A DNA stretch of 64,000 nt, taken from Cognatishimia activa. Lineage in GTDB: Bacteria > Pseudomonadota > Alphaproteobacteria > Rhodobacterales > Rhodobacteraceae. The position numbers and the translations under genes were made by a program. Below the pieces are notes generated by a model. That model was not told the DNA's origin. It saw nothing but the letters and a program-made list of their open reading frames with translations, and searched no databases. Location: NCBI RefSeq assembly GCF_017798205.1, contig NZ_CP060010.1, positions 1,984,001 through 2,048,000 on the forward strand, read 5' to 3'. Of the stretch, positions 8,322-15,032 are shown in pieces (the stretch's first letter is position 1; the number at the start of each line of letters is the position of its first letter).

Positions 8322-9078
8322 TTTCGCCAATACGGCCGTCGCAAAGCGAGACCATCTGGCGAGCGACCCCTTGGGCTTTTTTGTCCTCGCCATGATGGCC
8401 GGAGCCTATGTGGGCCTGGGCATCCTGTTGATCTTTTCAGTCGGGCAGGGCGTTGATCCTGGAATCCGGCCTGTCGTCATGGGCGCAAGTTTTGGCATCG
8501 CGCTGATCCTCGTGATCTTTGCAGGATCCGAGCTTTATACCGGCCACACGATGTATATGACGATGGGGCTGATGACGGGCCGCACCGGCGTGTCTGACCT
8601 CTTGCGCTGCTGGCTGACATCTTGGGGCGGTAACCTCGTTGGGGCTGCGTTCCTTGCGATCCTCTTTGTTTATGGCGGCGGAGGCATCGTGCTGGGCGCT
8701 GAAGACAGCCTGTTGCACAAGGTGGCGGCCAAAAAGATGAATGGCGACGGGATGCATCTGTTCCTGAACGGCATCCTCTGCAACTGGCTGGTGTGCCTTG
8801 CCATCTGGACGGGATCTCGCGTGCAAAACGAGATGGCGCGGATCGCGATCATCTGGTTCTGCCTCTATGCCTTCATCGCGGCGGGCTTTGAGCATTCGGT
8901 GGCGAATATGACCGTCTTTTCTGTCTCGCTCTTGTCAGAGCATTCCGACAAAATCTCGCTCATGGGGGCTTTGCGCAATCTGGCCTATGTGTCGGCAGGC
9001 AATGCCGTGGCAGGTGCTGGGATCATGGGGCTAGGCTATTGGGTCGCCGCAGGACGACCCAAAGGCGAAGCCGCTTAA
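8296..9078 (+). CDS. Formate/nitrite transporter family channel (NirC-like)
   Basis: A 260-residue FNT-family protein with six helices. Landmarks are AGAYVGLGILL (helix 1-2), GSELYTGHTMYMTMG (the helix-2 break region), LFLNGILCNWLVCLAIW (the helix-5 NxxxCNxxVCxA signature) and GFEHSVANM with the pore histidine. FNT pentamers pass formate, nitrite or hydrosulfide. In this operon nitrite is the natural guess: NO chemistry is encoded on both sides and no formate enzyme is near. The start overlaps the preceding frame; an AAAGGTAAG ribosome site precedes it. Confidence 0.88.
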   Translation: MSFLTSVTNFANTAVAKRDHLASDPLGFFVLAMMAGAYVGLGILLIFSVGQGVDPGIRPVVMGASFGIALILVIFAGSELYTGHTMYMTMGLMTGRTGVSDLLRCWLTSWGGNLVGAAFLAILFVYGGGGIVLGAEDSLLHKVAAKKMNGDGMHLFLNGILCNWLVCLAIWTGSRVQNEMARIAIIWFCLYAFIAAGFEHSVANMTVFSVSLLSEHSDKISLMGALRNLAYVSAGNAVAGAGIMGLGYWVAAGRPKGEAA

Positions 9079-9079
9079 G

Positions 9080-9523
9080 TCAAATTGCTTGCGCCCGTTC
9101 ATCGCGAGGCGCAAGCAACCGAGACCCTGCCGCGAGAAGCAGGAAGAACTTCGCAATCTCTGCGACAACAAAGATCAGGTGCAGGTGGCTTTCATCTGGG
9201 GTGCCGCCGGAAACCATCAGATCTGACCTCGCCTGCAGGGCAGGCTGCCAGATCCCTTGCTGAACCGCCAAAAGCACAAGCGCCACGAACAGGGTCCAGC
9301 ACGGCCGCTGTCGCGCAAAAATAAGGGTCAAAACCAAGCCCGCTGCAATTGCGATCTCGGCAATCCCCAACCAGGCGAACTGCGCGCGTCCGACCTGCAA
9401 CAGCTCGACAGTTGTGAGGCTTTGCACCTGAAACTTGGCAGGGGCCGCGATGATATTGCCACCCAGAGAAACCCCAGCCCACAAAAGCGTCAGGGTGGGT
9501 GCGAGGGTCGAGGAACGGAGCAT
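9080..9523 (-). CDS. Small conserved-type membrane protein, function unknown
   Basis: A 147-residue protein with four predicted helices and short loops (starts MLRSSTLAPTLTLLWAGVSLGG; a loop reads GGTPDESHLHLIF). It lies on the opposite strand, ending one base after the nitrite-channel stop, and would be transcribed from the A/T-rich gap at 9524-9628 that also feeds the cytochrome c gene. No catalytic motif is visible. The divergent arrangement suggests it shares the regulator of the NO block. I do not recognise the family. Confidence 0.65.
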   Translation of the reverse strand: MLRSSTLAPTLTLLWAGVSLGGNIIAAPAKFQVQSLTTVELLQVGRAQFAWLGIAEIAIAAGLVLTLIFARQRPCWTLFVALVLLAVQQGIWQPALQARSDLMVSGGTPDESHLHLIFVVAEIAKFFLLLAAGSRLLAPRDERAQAI

Positions 9524-9568
9524 TCTAAAGCCTTTCTTTTGTGTGAAATCCTCCTATGCGATAAAATA

Positions 9569-9583
9569 AGTATTGTAAATACT
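9569..9583. promoter_or_regulatory. Inverted repeat AGTATT-N3-AATACT, candidate NsrR operator
   Basis: A perfect 6-bp dyad with a 3-bp spacer in the gap between the divergent membrane-protein gene and the cytochrome c gene. The right half and following bases (AAATACTAATTAT then GAAG) recur at 5166-5178 upstream of the CuA subunit. TATGAA at 9587-9592 could be the -10 box for the rightward transcript, placing the dyad where a repressor would block RNA polymerase. Confidence 0.5.
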
Positions 9584-9628
9584 AATTATGAAGCGTAAAG
9601 CGGAAGGGTAACAGCAAAGGAGTGATTC

Positions 9629-9991
9629 ATGCTTCGTTTTCCACTTATCGCCGCCGCTGCTCTGGCGGTTGGAACCATGGCGCAGGCAGAGGGCGACGCG
9701 GCCCTTGGTGAGAAGGTGTTTAAGAAATGCGCGGCCTGCCACAGCGCTGATCCAGAAAAGCGCAAGCCCGGTCCGCATTTGCAAGCGATCTCTGGTCGTG
9801 CGGCGGGGGTGGTTGAAGGATTCCGCTATTCGTCAGCCATGGCCGACTCGGGTCTCGTTTGGGACGACGAGACGCTTCGCGCGTTTCTTGCAAACCCAAA
9901 GGGCGTGGTCAAACGCACCAAAATGTCCTTCCCGGGTCTGAAGAAAGATGAGGACTTGGACAACATCGTCGCCTATCTGAAGGGGCTCTAA
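9629..9991 (+). CDS. Class I c-type cytochrome (c2/c552-like)
   Basis: A 120-residue periplasmic cytochrome. The signal peptide ends AQA (MLRFPLIAAAALAVGTMAQA). The haem motif CAACH is in KCAACHSADPEKRKPGPHL, and the axial methionine is in TKMSFPGLKKDEDL. The size and Met ligand fit a soluble electron carrier of the c2 type. Lying between the CuA-containing reductase and the cbb3 oxidase operon, it is a good candidate electron donor for either. A GGAG ribosome site precedes the ATG, and the stop is one base before the haemoglobin start. Confidence 0.92.
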   Translation: MLRFPLIAAAALAVGTMAQAEGDAALGEKVFKKCAACHSADPEKRKPGPHLQAISGRAAGVVEGFRYSSAMADSGLVWDDETLRAFLANPKGVVKRTKMSFPGLKKDEDLDNIVAYLKGL

Positions 9992-9992
9992 A

Positions 9993-10415
9993 TTGGGCAT
10001 TCAAAAATTCCCCATCACCGAAGAACAAATCGACACTTTGGTCGCGGAATTTTATGCGCGCGTGCGCAGGGATCCGGACATTGGGCCGGTCTTCCTGCGC
10101 GCCATCGGCACAGACGGTGAAATCTGGCGCCATCACGAGGCGAAAATTGCGTCTTTTTGGCGCAATGCAATGGGGATAGATCGCAGCTTCTCGGGTAATC
10201 CCATGCTTAAGCATCTGGCCAACAACGATATTTTGCCAGAGCAGTTTCCGATCTGGCTTGGCATCTTTGAACAGACCGCGCACGACGTTTTACCTGAGTC
10301 AACAGCTCTAAGCATTGTCGCCCTTGCAAACCGCATTGGCGCAAGCCTGCAATTCGGCCTGATGCAATTCAGAAAACCTCAGGACGGCCCGCCTTCTTTA
10401 ACTCCGGCGGTGTAA
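9993..10415 (+). CDS. Group III truncated haemoglobin
   Basis: A 140-residue globin. The opening FPITEEQIDTLVAEFYARVRRDPDIGPVF is the typical group III A/B-E helix segment. WRHHEAKIASFWRNAM and the histidine in MLKHLANNDI supply the distal and proximal regions. Group III globins bind O2 and NO and are linked to NO detoxification and microaerobic growth in several bacteria. Translation starts at TTG one base after the cytochrome c stop, so expression is probably coupled. The context (NsrR-like regulator, NO-reductase-like enzyme) fits NO scavenging. Confidence 0.88.
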   Translation: MGIQKFPITEEQIDTLVAEFYARVRRDPDIGPVFLRAIGTDGEIWRHHEAKIASFWRNAMGIDRSFSGNPMLKHLANNDILPEQFPIWLGIFEQTAHDVLPESTALSIVALANRIGASLQFGLMQFRKPQDGPPSLTPAV

Positions 10416-10450
10416 CCCAGGGTCTTATTCAAAAATACAATGGTGGTGTC

Positions 10451-11203
10451 ATGGAACTGACCGAACATCTTAGAAAACCGGCACGTCACATAGACGAGCC
10501 GTCTGGCATCGTCGTGTTGCGCTGGCTTGAGGCTGGCTGGGCCGATTTTCGAGCGCATTTTGCGCGCTCGATACTGACTGGGTTGATGCTTGCCGCGATC
10601 GGCTGGGGCGTCGCTTTGGGGCTTGGTGCGATCGGGCAGGGGTGGATGATCCTGCCGGTGATTGCGGGGGCGATGATGCTTGGGCCGATGGCAACCGTGG
10701 GCCTTTTCCGTGTCAGTCGCCGCCGCGCGGGGCTTGGGGGCGGAGGCATCGCGGCGCCAGGTCAGATCTTTCTAGTCAGCGTCGTGATGATGGTGCTGGC
10801 CTTGGCCTGGATCCGGTCAGCCACTTTGCTCTTTGCCGTCTTCTTCGGCCTGCGTCCCTTTGCTGGCTTTGCTGAGACCCTCATGACCATGTTCACAACG
10901 CCCGCAGGCATCGGCCTGTTCCTCGTCGGATCTGCCGTCGGGGGCCTATTCGCAGCGCTGGGCTTCGCCGTCGCCGCCTTTTCCTTTCCGATGCTGGTAC
11001 ACCGCGACATCGACGGTTTCTCGGCAATGGCGCTCAGCTTTAACGCCTCGACCCAAAATTTCCGCCTCTCCGTGATGTGGGGCGCGACGGTGACCGTCTT
11101 GATCGGCATCAGCCTCGCCACCGGCCTCATCGCTTTGATCCCGATCTTCCCGCTCTTGGGCTATGCCACCTGGCACGCCTATGCAGACCTCTTTGAAAGC
11201 TGA
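10451..11203 (+). CDS. DUF2189-family integral membrane protein
   Basis: A 250-residue protein with about six helices. The short soluble N-terminus contains VLRWLEAGWADFRAHFARSI, and the glycine-rich first helices and the F-P-M-L-V-H-R-D-I-D segment are as I recall for the DUF2189 family. In alphaproteobacteria these genes are often found beside respiratory oxidase genes, but no activity is known to me. It is followed four bases later by the DUF1971 gene and then directly by ccoN, so it belongs to the cbb3 transcription unit. Confidence 0.72.
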   Translation: MELTEHLRKPARHIDEPSGIVVLRWLEAGWADFRAHFARSILTGLMLAAIGWGVALGLGAIGQGWMILPVIAGAMMLGPMATVGLFRVSRRRAGLGGGGIAAPGQIFLVSVVMMVLALAWIRSATLLFAVFFGLRPFAGFAETLMTMFTTPAGIGLFLVGSAVGGLFAALGFAVAAFSFPMLVHRDIDGFSAMALSFNASTQNFRLSVMWGATVTVLIGISLATGLIALIPIFPLLGYATWHAYADLFES

Positions 11204-11207
11204 TCTC

Positions 11208-11501
11208 ATGACTGACTTCCCTCAGACCCTGACCAAATATTCTGAATCCCCTGAGTTCACTCAAGACACGATCCCCGAGGCCCTGCGCCGTGATCACAAC
11301 ACCAAAACAGGCGTTTGGGGCAAGATCGTCGTGGCCGAAGGAGAGCTTCTGTACATGCGTGAGGACCTGCCTGCGCTGGTCGTCACCGCGACCAAGCCTG
11401 CCACGATTTACCCGGCAGAGCCGCATTCCGTGGCACCACGCGGCAACGTGCGATTCAAAGTTGAATTCTATCGCGACGACGCGGACGGGAGCCTGCTATG
11501 A
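11208..11501 (+). CDS. DUF1971 / YeaR-TehB-N-like small cupin protein
   Basis: A 97-residue protein reading FTQDTIPEALRRDHNTKTGVWGKIVV then PATIYPAEPHSVAPRGNVRFKVEFY. This is the DUF1971 fold found as YeaR in E. coli and as an N-terminal part of some TehB proteins. The histidine/glutamate pattern (H-N-T-K; E-P-H) is cupin-like. yeaR of E. coli responds to nitrate, nitrite and NO, which agrees with the NO theme here. The chosen ATG lies four bases after the DUF2189 stop; a longer upstream frame overlaps that gene. Its stop overlaps the ccoN start (ATGA). Confidence 0.75.
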   Translation: MTDFPQTLTKYSESPEFTQDTIPEALRRDHNTKTGVWGKIVVAEGELLYMREDLPALVVTATKPATIYPAEPHSVAPRGNVRFKVEFYRDDADGSLL

Positions 11502-13114
11502 CACGGATCGTCGAACAATATTTCCTGCTGGCTGCAACCTTCATCATCCTGGCGCTGGGCGTCTCGATCTTGGGGTTTGGCCGTGAGGGTGCCTATATTT
11601 TCCACGGCTGGCTGATTGCTCTGGCCGCGGGCTGGGCGCTGATGTGGCAGTTGAACAAAGTCACGGATCCCGAGCCAGAGATCCCCTTGGAATACAAAGA
11701 TGACGTCATCAAATGGGGCGTTCTGGCCTGTTTCGCATGGGGCGTGATTGGCTTCACGGTCGGCGATATCCTTGCTTGGCAACTGGCCATTCCAAGCCTG
11801 AATGGCGATATGTCCTGGTCCAACTTTGGCCGCATCCGCCCGATCCACACCACCGCGGTGATCTTTGGCTTTGGCGGCAACGCGCTGATTGCGACGTCCT
11901 TCTATGTGGTGCAACGTACCTCACGCGCGCGGCTCGCCAGTGAGACCCTGCCGTGGCTGGTCTTTGGTGGCTATAACCTCTTTGTTCTACTGGCGGTGAC
12001 CGGTTATCCCTTTGGCATCAACCAATCCAAAGAATACGCCGAACCCGAATGGTATGCGGACCTCGTGCTGCTCTTTGCCTGGGTGGCTTACCTCTACCTC
12101 TACATGAAGACTCTGGCCCGCCGTGCAGAGCCGCATATCTATGTGGCGAACTGGTATTACCTCGGCTTCATCGTGGTGATTGCGATGCTGCATGTGGTCA
12201 ATAACCTCGCCGTGCCAGTGTCTATCGATGTGCCGAAATCCTATCCGCTTTTTGCGGGCGTTCAGGACGCCATGACCCAATGGTGGTATGGTCACAACGC
12301 GGTTGGTTTCCTTCTGACTGCAGGCTTCTTGGGCATGATGTATTACTTCTTGCCCAAGGCCGCGGGGCGTCCGATCTATAGTTATCGCATGTCCATTCTG
12401 GGCTTCTGGGGGATCACCTTCCTTTACCTTTGGGCGGGCTCTCACCACCTGCATTACACGGCCCTGCCTGATTGGGTGCAGTATCTGGGCATGACCATGT
12501 CGATCATCCTTCTGGTGCCAAGCTGGGGGTCTGTGTTCAACGGTCTGCTGACGCTGAATGGGGCCTGGGACAAGGTGCGCACCGACCCGGCGATCCGCTT
12601 CATGATGGTGGCCATGCTGTTTTACGGGCTTGCGACCTTTGAGGGCTCTTTCCTCGCGATCCGCCCTGTGAACACACTCAGCCACTATACAGACTGGACC
12701 GTCGGCCACGTGCATGCGGGCGCGCTGGGCTGGGTGGCTTTCATCACCTTCGGCGCCATGTACAAGATGGTGCCCTGGATCTGGAAACGCGACGGCGTCT
12801 ACTCCCTGCGCCTAGAGGCCTGGCACTTCTGGCTCGCTCTGGGCGGCACGCTGATCTACGTCGCGGCGATGTGGAACAGCGGCATCACGCAATCGCTGAT
12901 GTGGCAAACCTATGAGCCATTCGGCGCCTTCACCTATGCCTTTATCGACACTGTCGAGGCGATGATCCCTTACTATTGGATGCGCGCAATTGGCGGCTTC
13001 CTCTATCTCTTTGGTGCGCTCATCGGCTCTTACAATATCTACATGACCGTGCGCGGTGCCCATCTGCCTGACGAAGGCGCGGACGCCAAACCACTGGCCG
13101 TTGCAGCGGAGTAA
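11498..13114 (+). CDS. ccoN: cbb3-type cytochrome c oxidase subunit I
   Basis: A 538-residue catalytic subunit with twelve helices. Ligands: low-spin haem His in RPIHTTAVIFGFG, the copper site His in WWYGHNAVGF and GSHHLHYT, and the haem pair in VGHVHAGALGW. The cbb3-specific tyrosine on helix VII lies just before the HH pair (FLYLWAGSHHLHYT), so this enzyme, unlike the 5.7 kb gene, is a true O2 reductase. cbb3 oxidases work at low oxygen. It overlaps the DUF1971 gene by four bases and is followed by ccoO, ccoQ and ccoP. Confidence 0.96.
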   Translation: MTRIVEQYFLLAATFIILALGVSILGFGREGAYIFHGWLIALAAGWALMWQLNKVTDPEPEIPLEYKDDVIKWGVLACFAWGVIGFTVGDILAWQLAIPSLNGDMSWSNFGRIRPIHTTAVIFGFGGNALIATSFYVVQRTSRARLASETLPWLVFGGYNLFVLLAVTGYPFGINQSKEYAEPEWYADLVLLFAWVAYLYLYMKTLARRAEPHIYVANWYYLGFIVVIAMLHVVNNLAVPVSIDVPKSYPLFAGVQDAMTQWWYGHNAVGFLLTAGFLGMMYYFLPKAAGRPIYSYRMSILGFWGITFLYLWAGSHHLHYTALPDWVQYLGMTMSIILLVPSWGSVFNGLLTLNGAWDKVRTDPAIRFMMVAMLFYGLATFEGSFLAIRPVNTLSHYTDWTVGHVHAGALGWVAFITFGAMYKMVPWIWKRDGVYSLRLEAWHFWLALGGTLIYVAAMWNSGITQSLMWQTYEPFGAFTYAFIDTVEAMIPYYWMRAIGGFLYLFGALIGSYNIYMTVRGAHLPDEGADAKPLAVAAE

Positions 13115-13119
13115 CTTTG

Positions 13120-13845
13120 ATGGAACACGCAAAACTGGAACGCAACGGGATCGCCTTTGCCCTCGCCATTCTTGGGGTGGCTTCGCTGGGTGGTCTCTTT
13201 GAAATCGCGCCTTTGTTCACAATCGAGAACACGGTCGAAGAGGTCGAGGGCATGCGTCCCTATACGCCGCTGGAATTGGCGGGACGCGACATCTATGTGC
13301 GCGAGGGTTGCTATGCCTGCCACAGCCAGATGATCCGGACCCTGCGCTCGGATGTGGACCGCTATGGGCATTTCAGTCTGGCGGCGGAATCCATGTATGA
13401 CCACCCGCATCAATGGGGATCTAAACGCACAGGGCCGGATCTTGCGCGGGTCGGGGATAAATACTCCGACACCTGGCATGTGGCCCATTTGGAAGCGCCG
13501 CGCGAGGTGGTCGAAGGCTCTGTGATGCCGGGCTATCCGTTCCTGTCCGAGACCCGTCTTAACACTAAATATCTCTCTGGCAGCCTAGCCGCCTTGGCCG
13601 CAGCAGGCGTGCCTTACACCGACGAGCAAATCGAATGGGCCGCGCGGGATGCGGAACGTCAGGCCGATCCAGAGGCGGAATATGAGTTCGAGCTTTACGA
13701 CCTCTATGGCGAAAACCTCGCCGTCCGCGATTTTGACGGCAACCCTGATGAAGTCACAGAGATGGACGCCATCGTCGCCTACCTCCAGATGCTCGGCACC
13801 TTGGTGGATTTTGACAGCATTGACCAAGAGGAGATCGCGCGATGA
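13120..13845 (+). CDS. ccoO: cbb3-type cytochrome c oxidase subunit II (mono-haem c)
   Basis: A 241-residue membrane-anchored cytochrome. One N-terminal helix is followed by the haem site CYACH in YVREGCYACHSQMIRTLRSD, which is the CcoO signature, and by VMPGYPFL with the axial methionine. It passes electrons from CcoP to CcoN. I start at ATG 13120; the adjoining TTG at 13117 is possible. It overlaps ccoQ by ATGA. Confidence 0.95.
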   Translation: MEHAKLERNGIAFALAILGVASLGGLFEIAPLFTIENTVEEVEGMRPYTPLELAGRDIYVREGCYACHSQMIRTLRSDVDRYGHFSLAAESMYDHPHQWGSKRTGPDLARVGDKYSDTWHVAHLEAPREVVEGSVMPGYPFLSETRLNTKYLSGSLAALAAAGVPYTDEQIEWAARDAERQADPEAEYEFELYDLYGENLAVRDFDGNPDEVTEMDAIVAYLQMLGTLVDFDSIDQEEIAR

Positions 13846-14012
13846 GCCCTGAAATCCACGACACGGTGCTTGTCTTTTCCAAGACCTGGGGCGCTGTTTA
13901 CCTCTTTGTTGTGTTCATTCTGGCGGCCCTTTGGACCTATTGGCCGTCCCGACGCAAAATGTACGACCACGCGGCGCAAAGGCCCCTTGGCGACGAGGAT
14001 ATCCGCCAATGA
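13842..14012 (+). CDS. ccoQ: cbb3 oxidase subunit IV
   Basis: A 56-residue single-helix protein (AVYLFVVFILAALWTYWPS, then a basic and acidic tail). It lies between ccoO and ccoP and overlaps both by ATGA. CcoQ stabilises the complex. The length, topology and position are those of the family, although the sequence is poorly conserved. Confidence 0.9.
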   Translation: MSPEIHDTVLVFSKTWGAVYLFVVFILAALWTYWPSRRKMYDHAAQRPLGDEDIRQ

Positions 14013-14881
14013 AACCTGAATTTGATGAAGTCAGCGGTCAGGAAACAACTGGCCATGAATGGAACGGTATCAAAGAGCTGAACACGCCGATGCCTTGGGC
14101 CTTTCGGATCTGGCTCTGGGCCTCGATCGCGGTGGCGGCCCTATTGTGGGTGCTCTACCCGTCGTTCCCGTCGACCAGCGACTACCTGAAAGGCACAATC
14201 GGCTACTCCTCGCGCGAGGCCGTTAACGCGGCCGTTGCCGAAGGCGAGGCCAAGCGTGCCGAGGCCTATGCCGTGTTTACCGAAACAGATCTCGACACTT
14301 TGGCCGAAGACGAGACGCTTCAGGCCAAGTTCGAGGATGATATCGCCGTGCTTTACCGCGACAACTGCGCGGTCTGCCATGGGCGCGACCTTGAAGGTCA
14401 GGCGAACTTCCCGAGCCTGGTGGATGACCACTGGCTCTGGTCCGGCTGGCCGGAAGAGATCGAATATACGCTGCAGGTGGGTATCAACTCGAGCCACGAA
14501 GACACGCGTTTCGCTGAGATGCCGGCCTTTGGTCGGGACGAGATGTTGCCAGACGAAGAGATCAGCGACATCGTCGAATATGTGCTTAGCATCTCGGGCC
14601 AAGAGCATGACGCCGAGGCTGCGCTGCGTGGGGACGAGCTGTTTCTGGACAACTGCTCGGGCTGTCACGCCGAAGGTGGGGTTGGCGGCTTTGAAACCGG
14701 CGCGCCGAGCCTTGTGGATGATCAATGGATCTATGGCGGCAGCCGCGAACAGATCGCCGAGACACTGGAAAACGGCCGTGCGGGCGTCATGCCGGCCTGG
14801 TCCGGTCGCCTCAGCGAAACCGAGATCCGTCAGCTGACGCTGTACCTTATCTGGCAAGGGCGAGAGCATGGCGACAGCTGA
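14009..14881 (+). CDS. ccoP: cbb3 oxidase di-haem cytochrome c subunit III
   Basis: A 290-residue protein with the CcoP N-terminal motif (TGHEWNGIKELNTPMPWAF), one or two helices (LWASIAVAALLWVLYP) and two cytochrome c domains with haem motifs CAVCH (about residue 118) and CSGCH (about residue 217). It receives electrons from soluble cytochrome c. The ATG overlaps the ccoQ stop. Its stop overlaps the start of a 54-codon frame at 14868. Confidence 0.95.
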   Translation: MKPEFDEVSGQETTGHEWNGIKELNTPMPWAFRIWLWASIAVAALLWVLYPSFPSTSDYLKGTIGYSSREAVNAAVAEGEAKRAEAYAVFTETDLDTLAEDETLQAKFEDDIAVLYRDNCAVCHGRDLEGQANFPSLVDDHWLWSGWPEEIEYTLQVGINSSHEDTRFAEMPAFGRDEMLPDEEISDIVEYVLSISGQEHDAEAALRGDELFLDNCSGCHAEGGVGGFETGAPSLVDDQWIYGGSREQIAETLENGRAGVMPAWSGRLSETEIRQLTLYLIWQGREHGDS

Positions 14882-15032
14882 GCGAGAACGCAAAAGCTCA
14901 CGGTTCTACTGGATCCTGATCGCGGGGCTGCTTGTTGGCTACATCGCGATCAAATCCCATCATATTGCGCTGGCGATTGAGGTCTATCGGGGCCAACCCC
15001 TGACCGAAGACACATCGGGGGCTGCCAAATGA
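14868..15032 (+). CDS. 54-residue single-helix protein between ccoP and ccoI
   Basis: A short frame starting inside the ccoP end (14 bases overlap) and overlapping the ccoI start by ATGA. The protein has a basic start (ATAERERKSSRFYW), one helix (ILIAGLLVGYIAIKSHHIAL) and an acidic end. Many alphaproteobacteria have ccoG and ccoH (about 150 residues) here. This could be a minimal CcoH-like assembly factor, but only the single helix supports that. Tight coupling on both sides argues it is a real gene. Confidence 0.7.
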   Translation: MATAERERKSSRFYWILIAGLLVGYIAIKSHHIALAIEVYRGQPLTEDTSGAAK

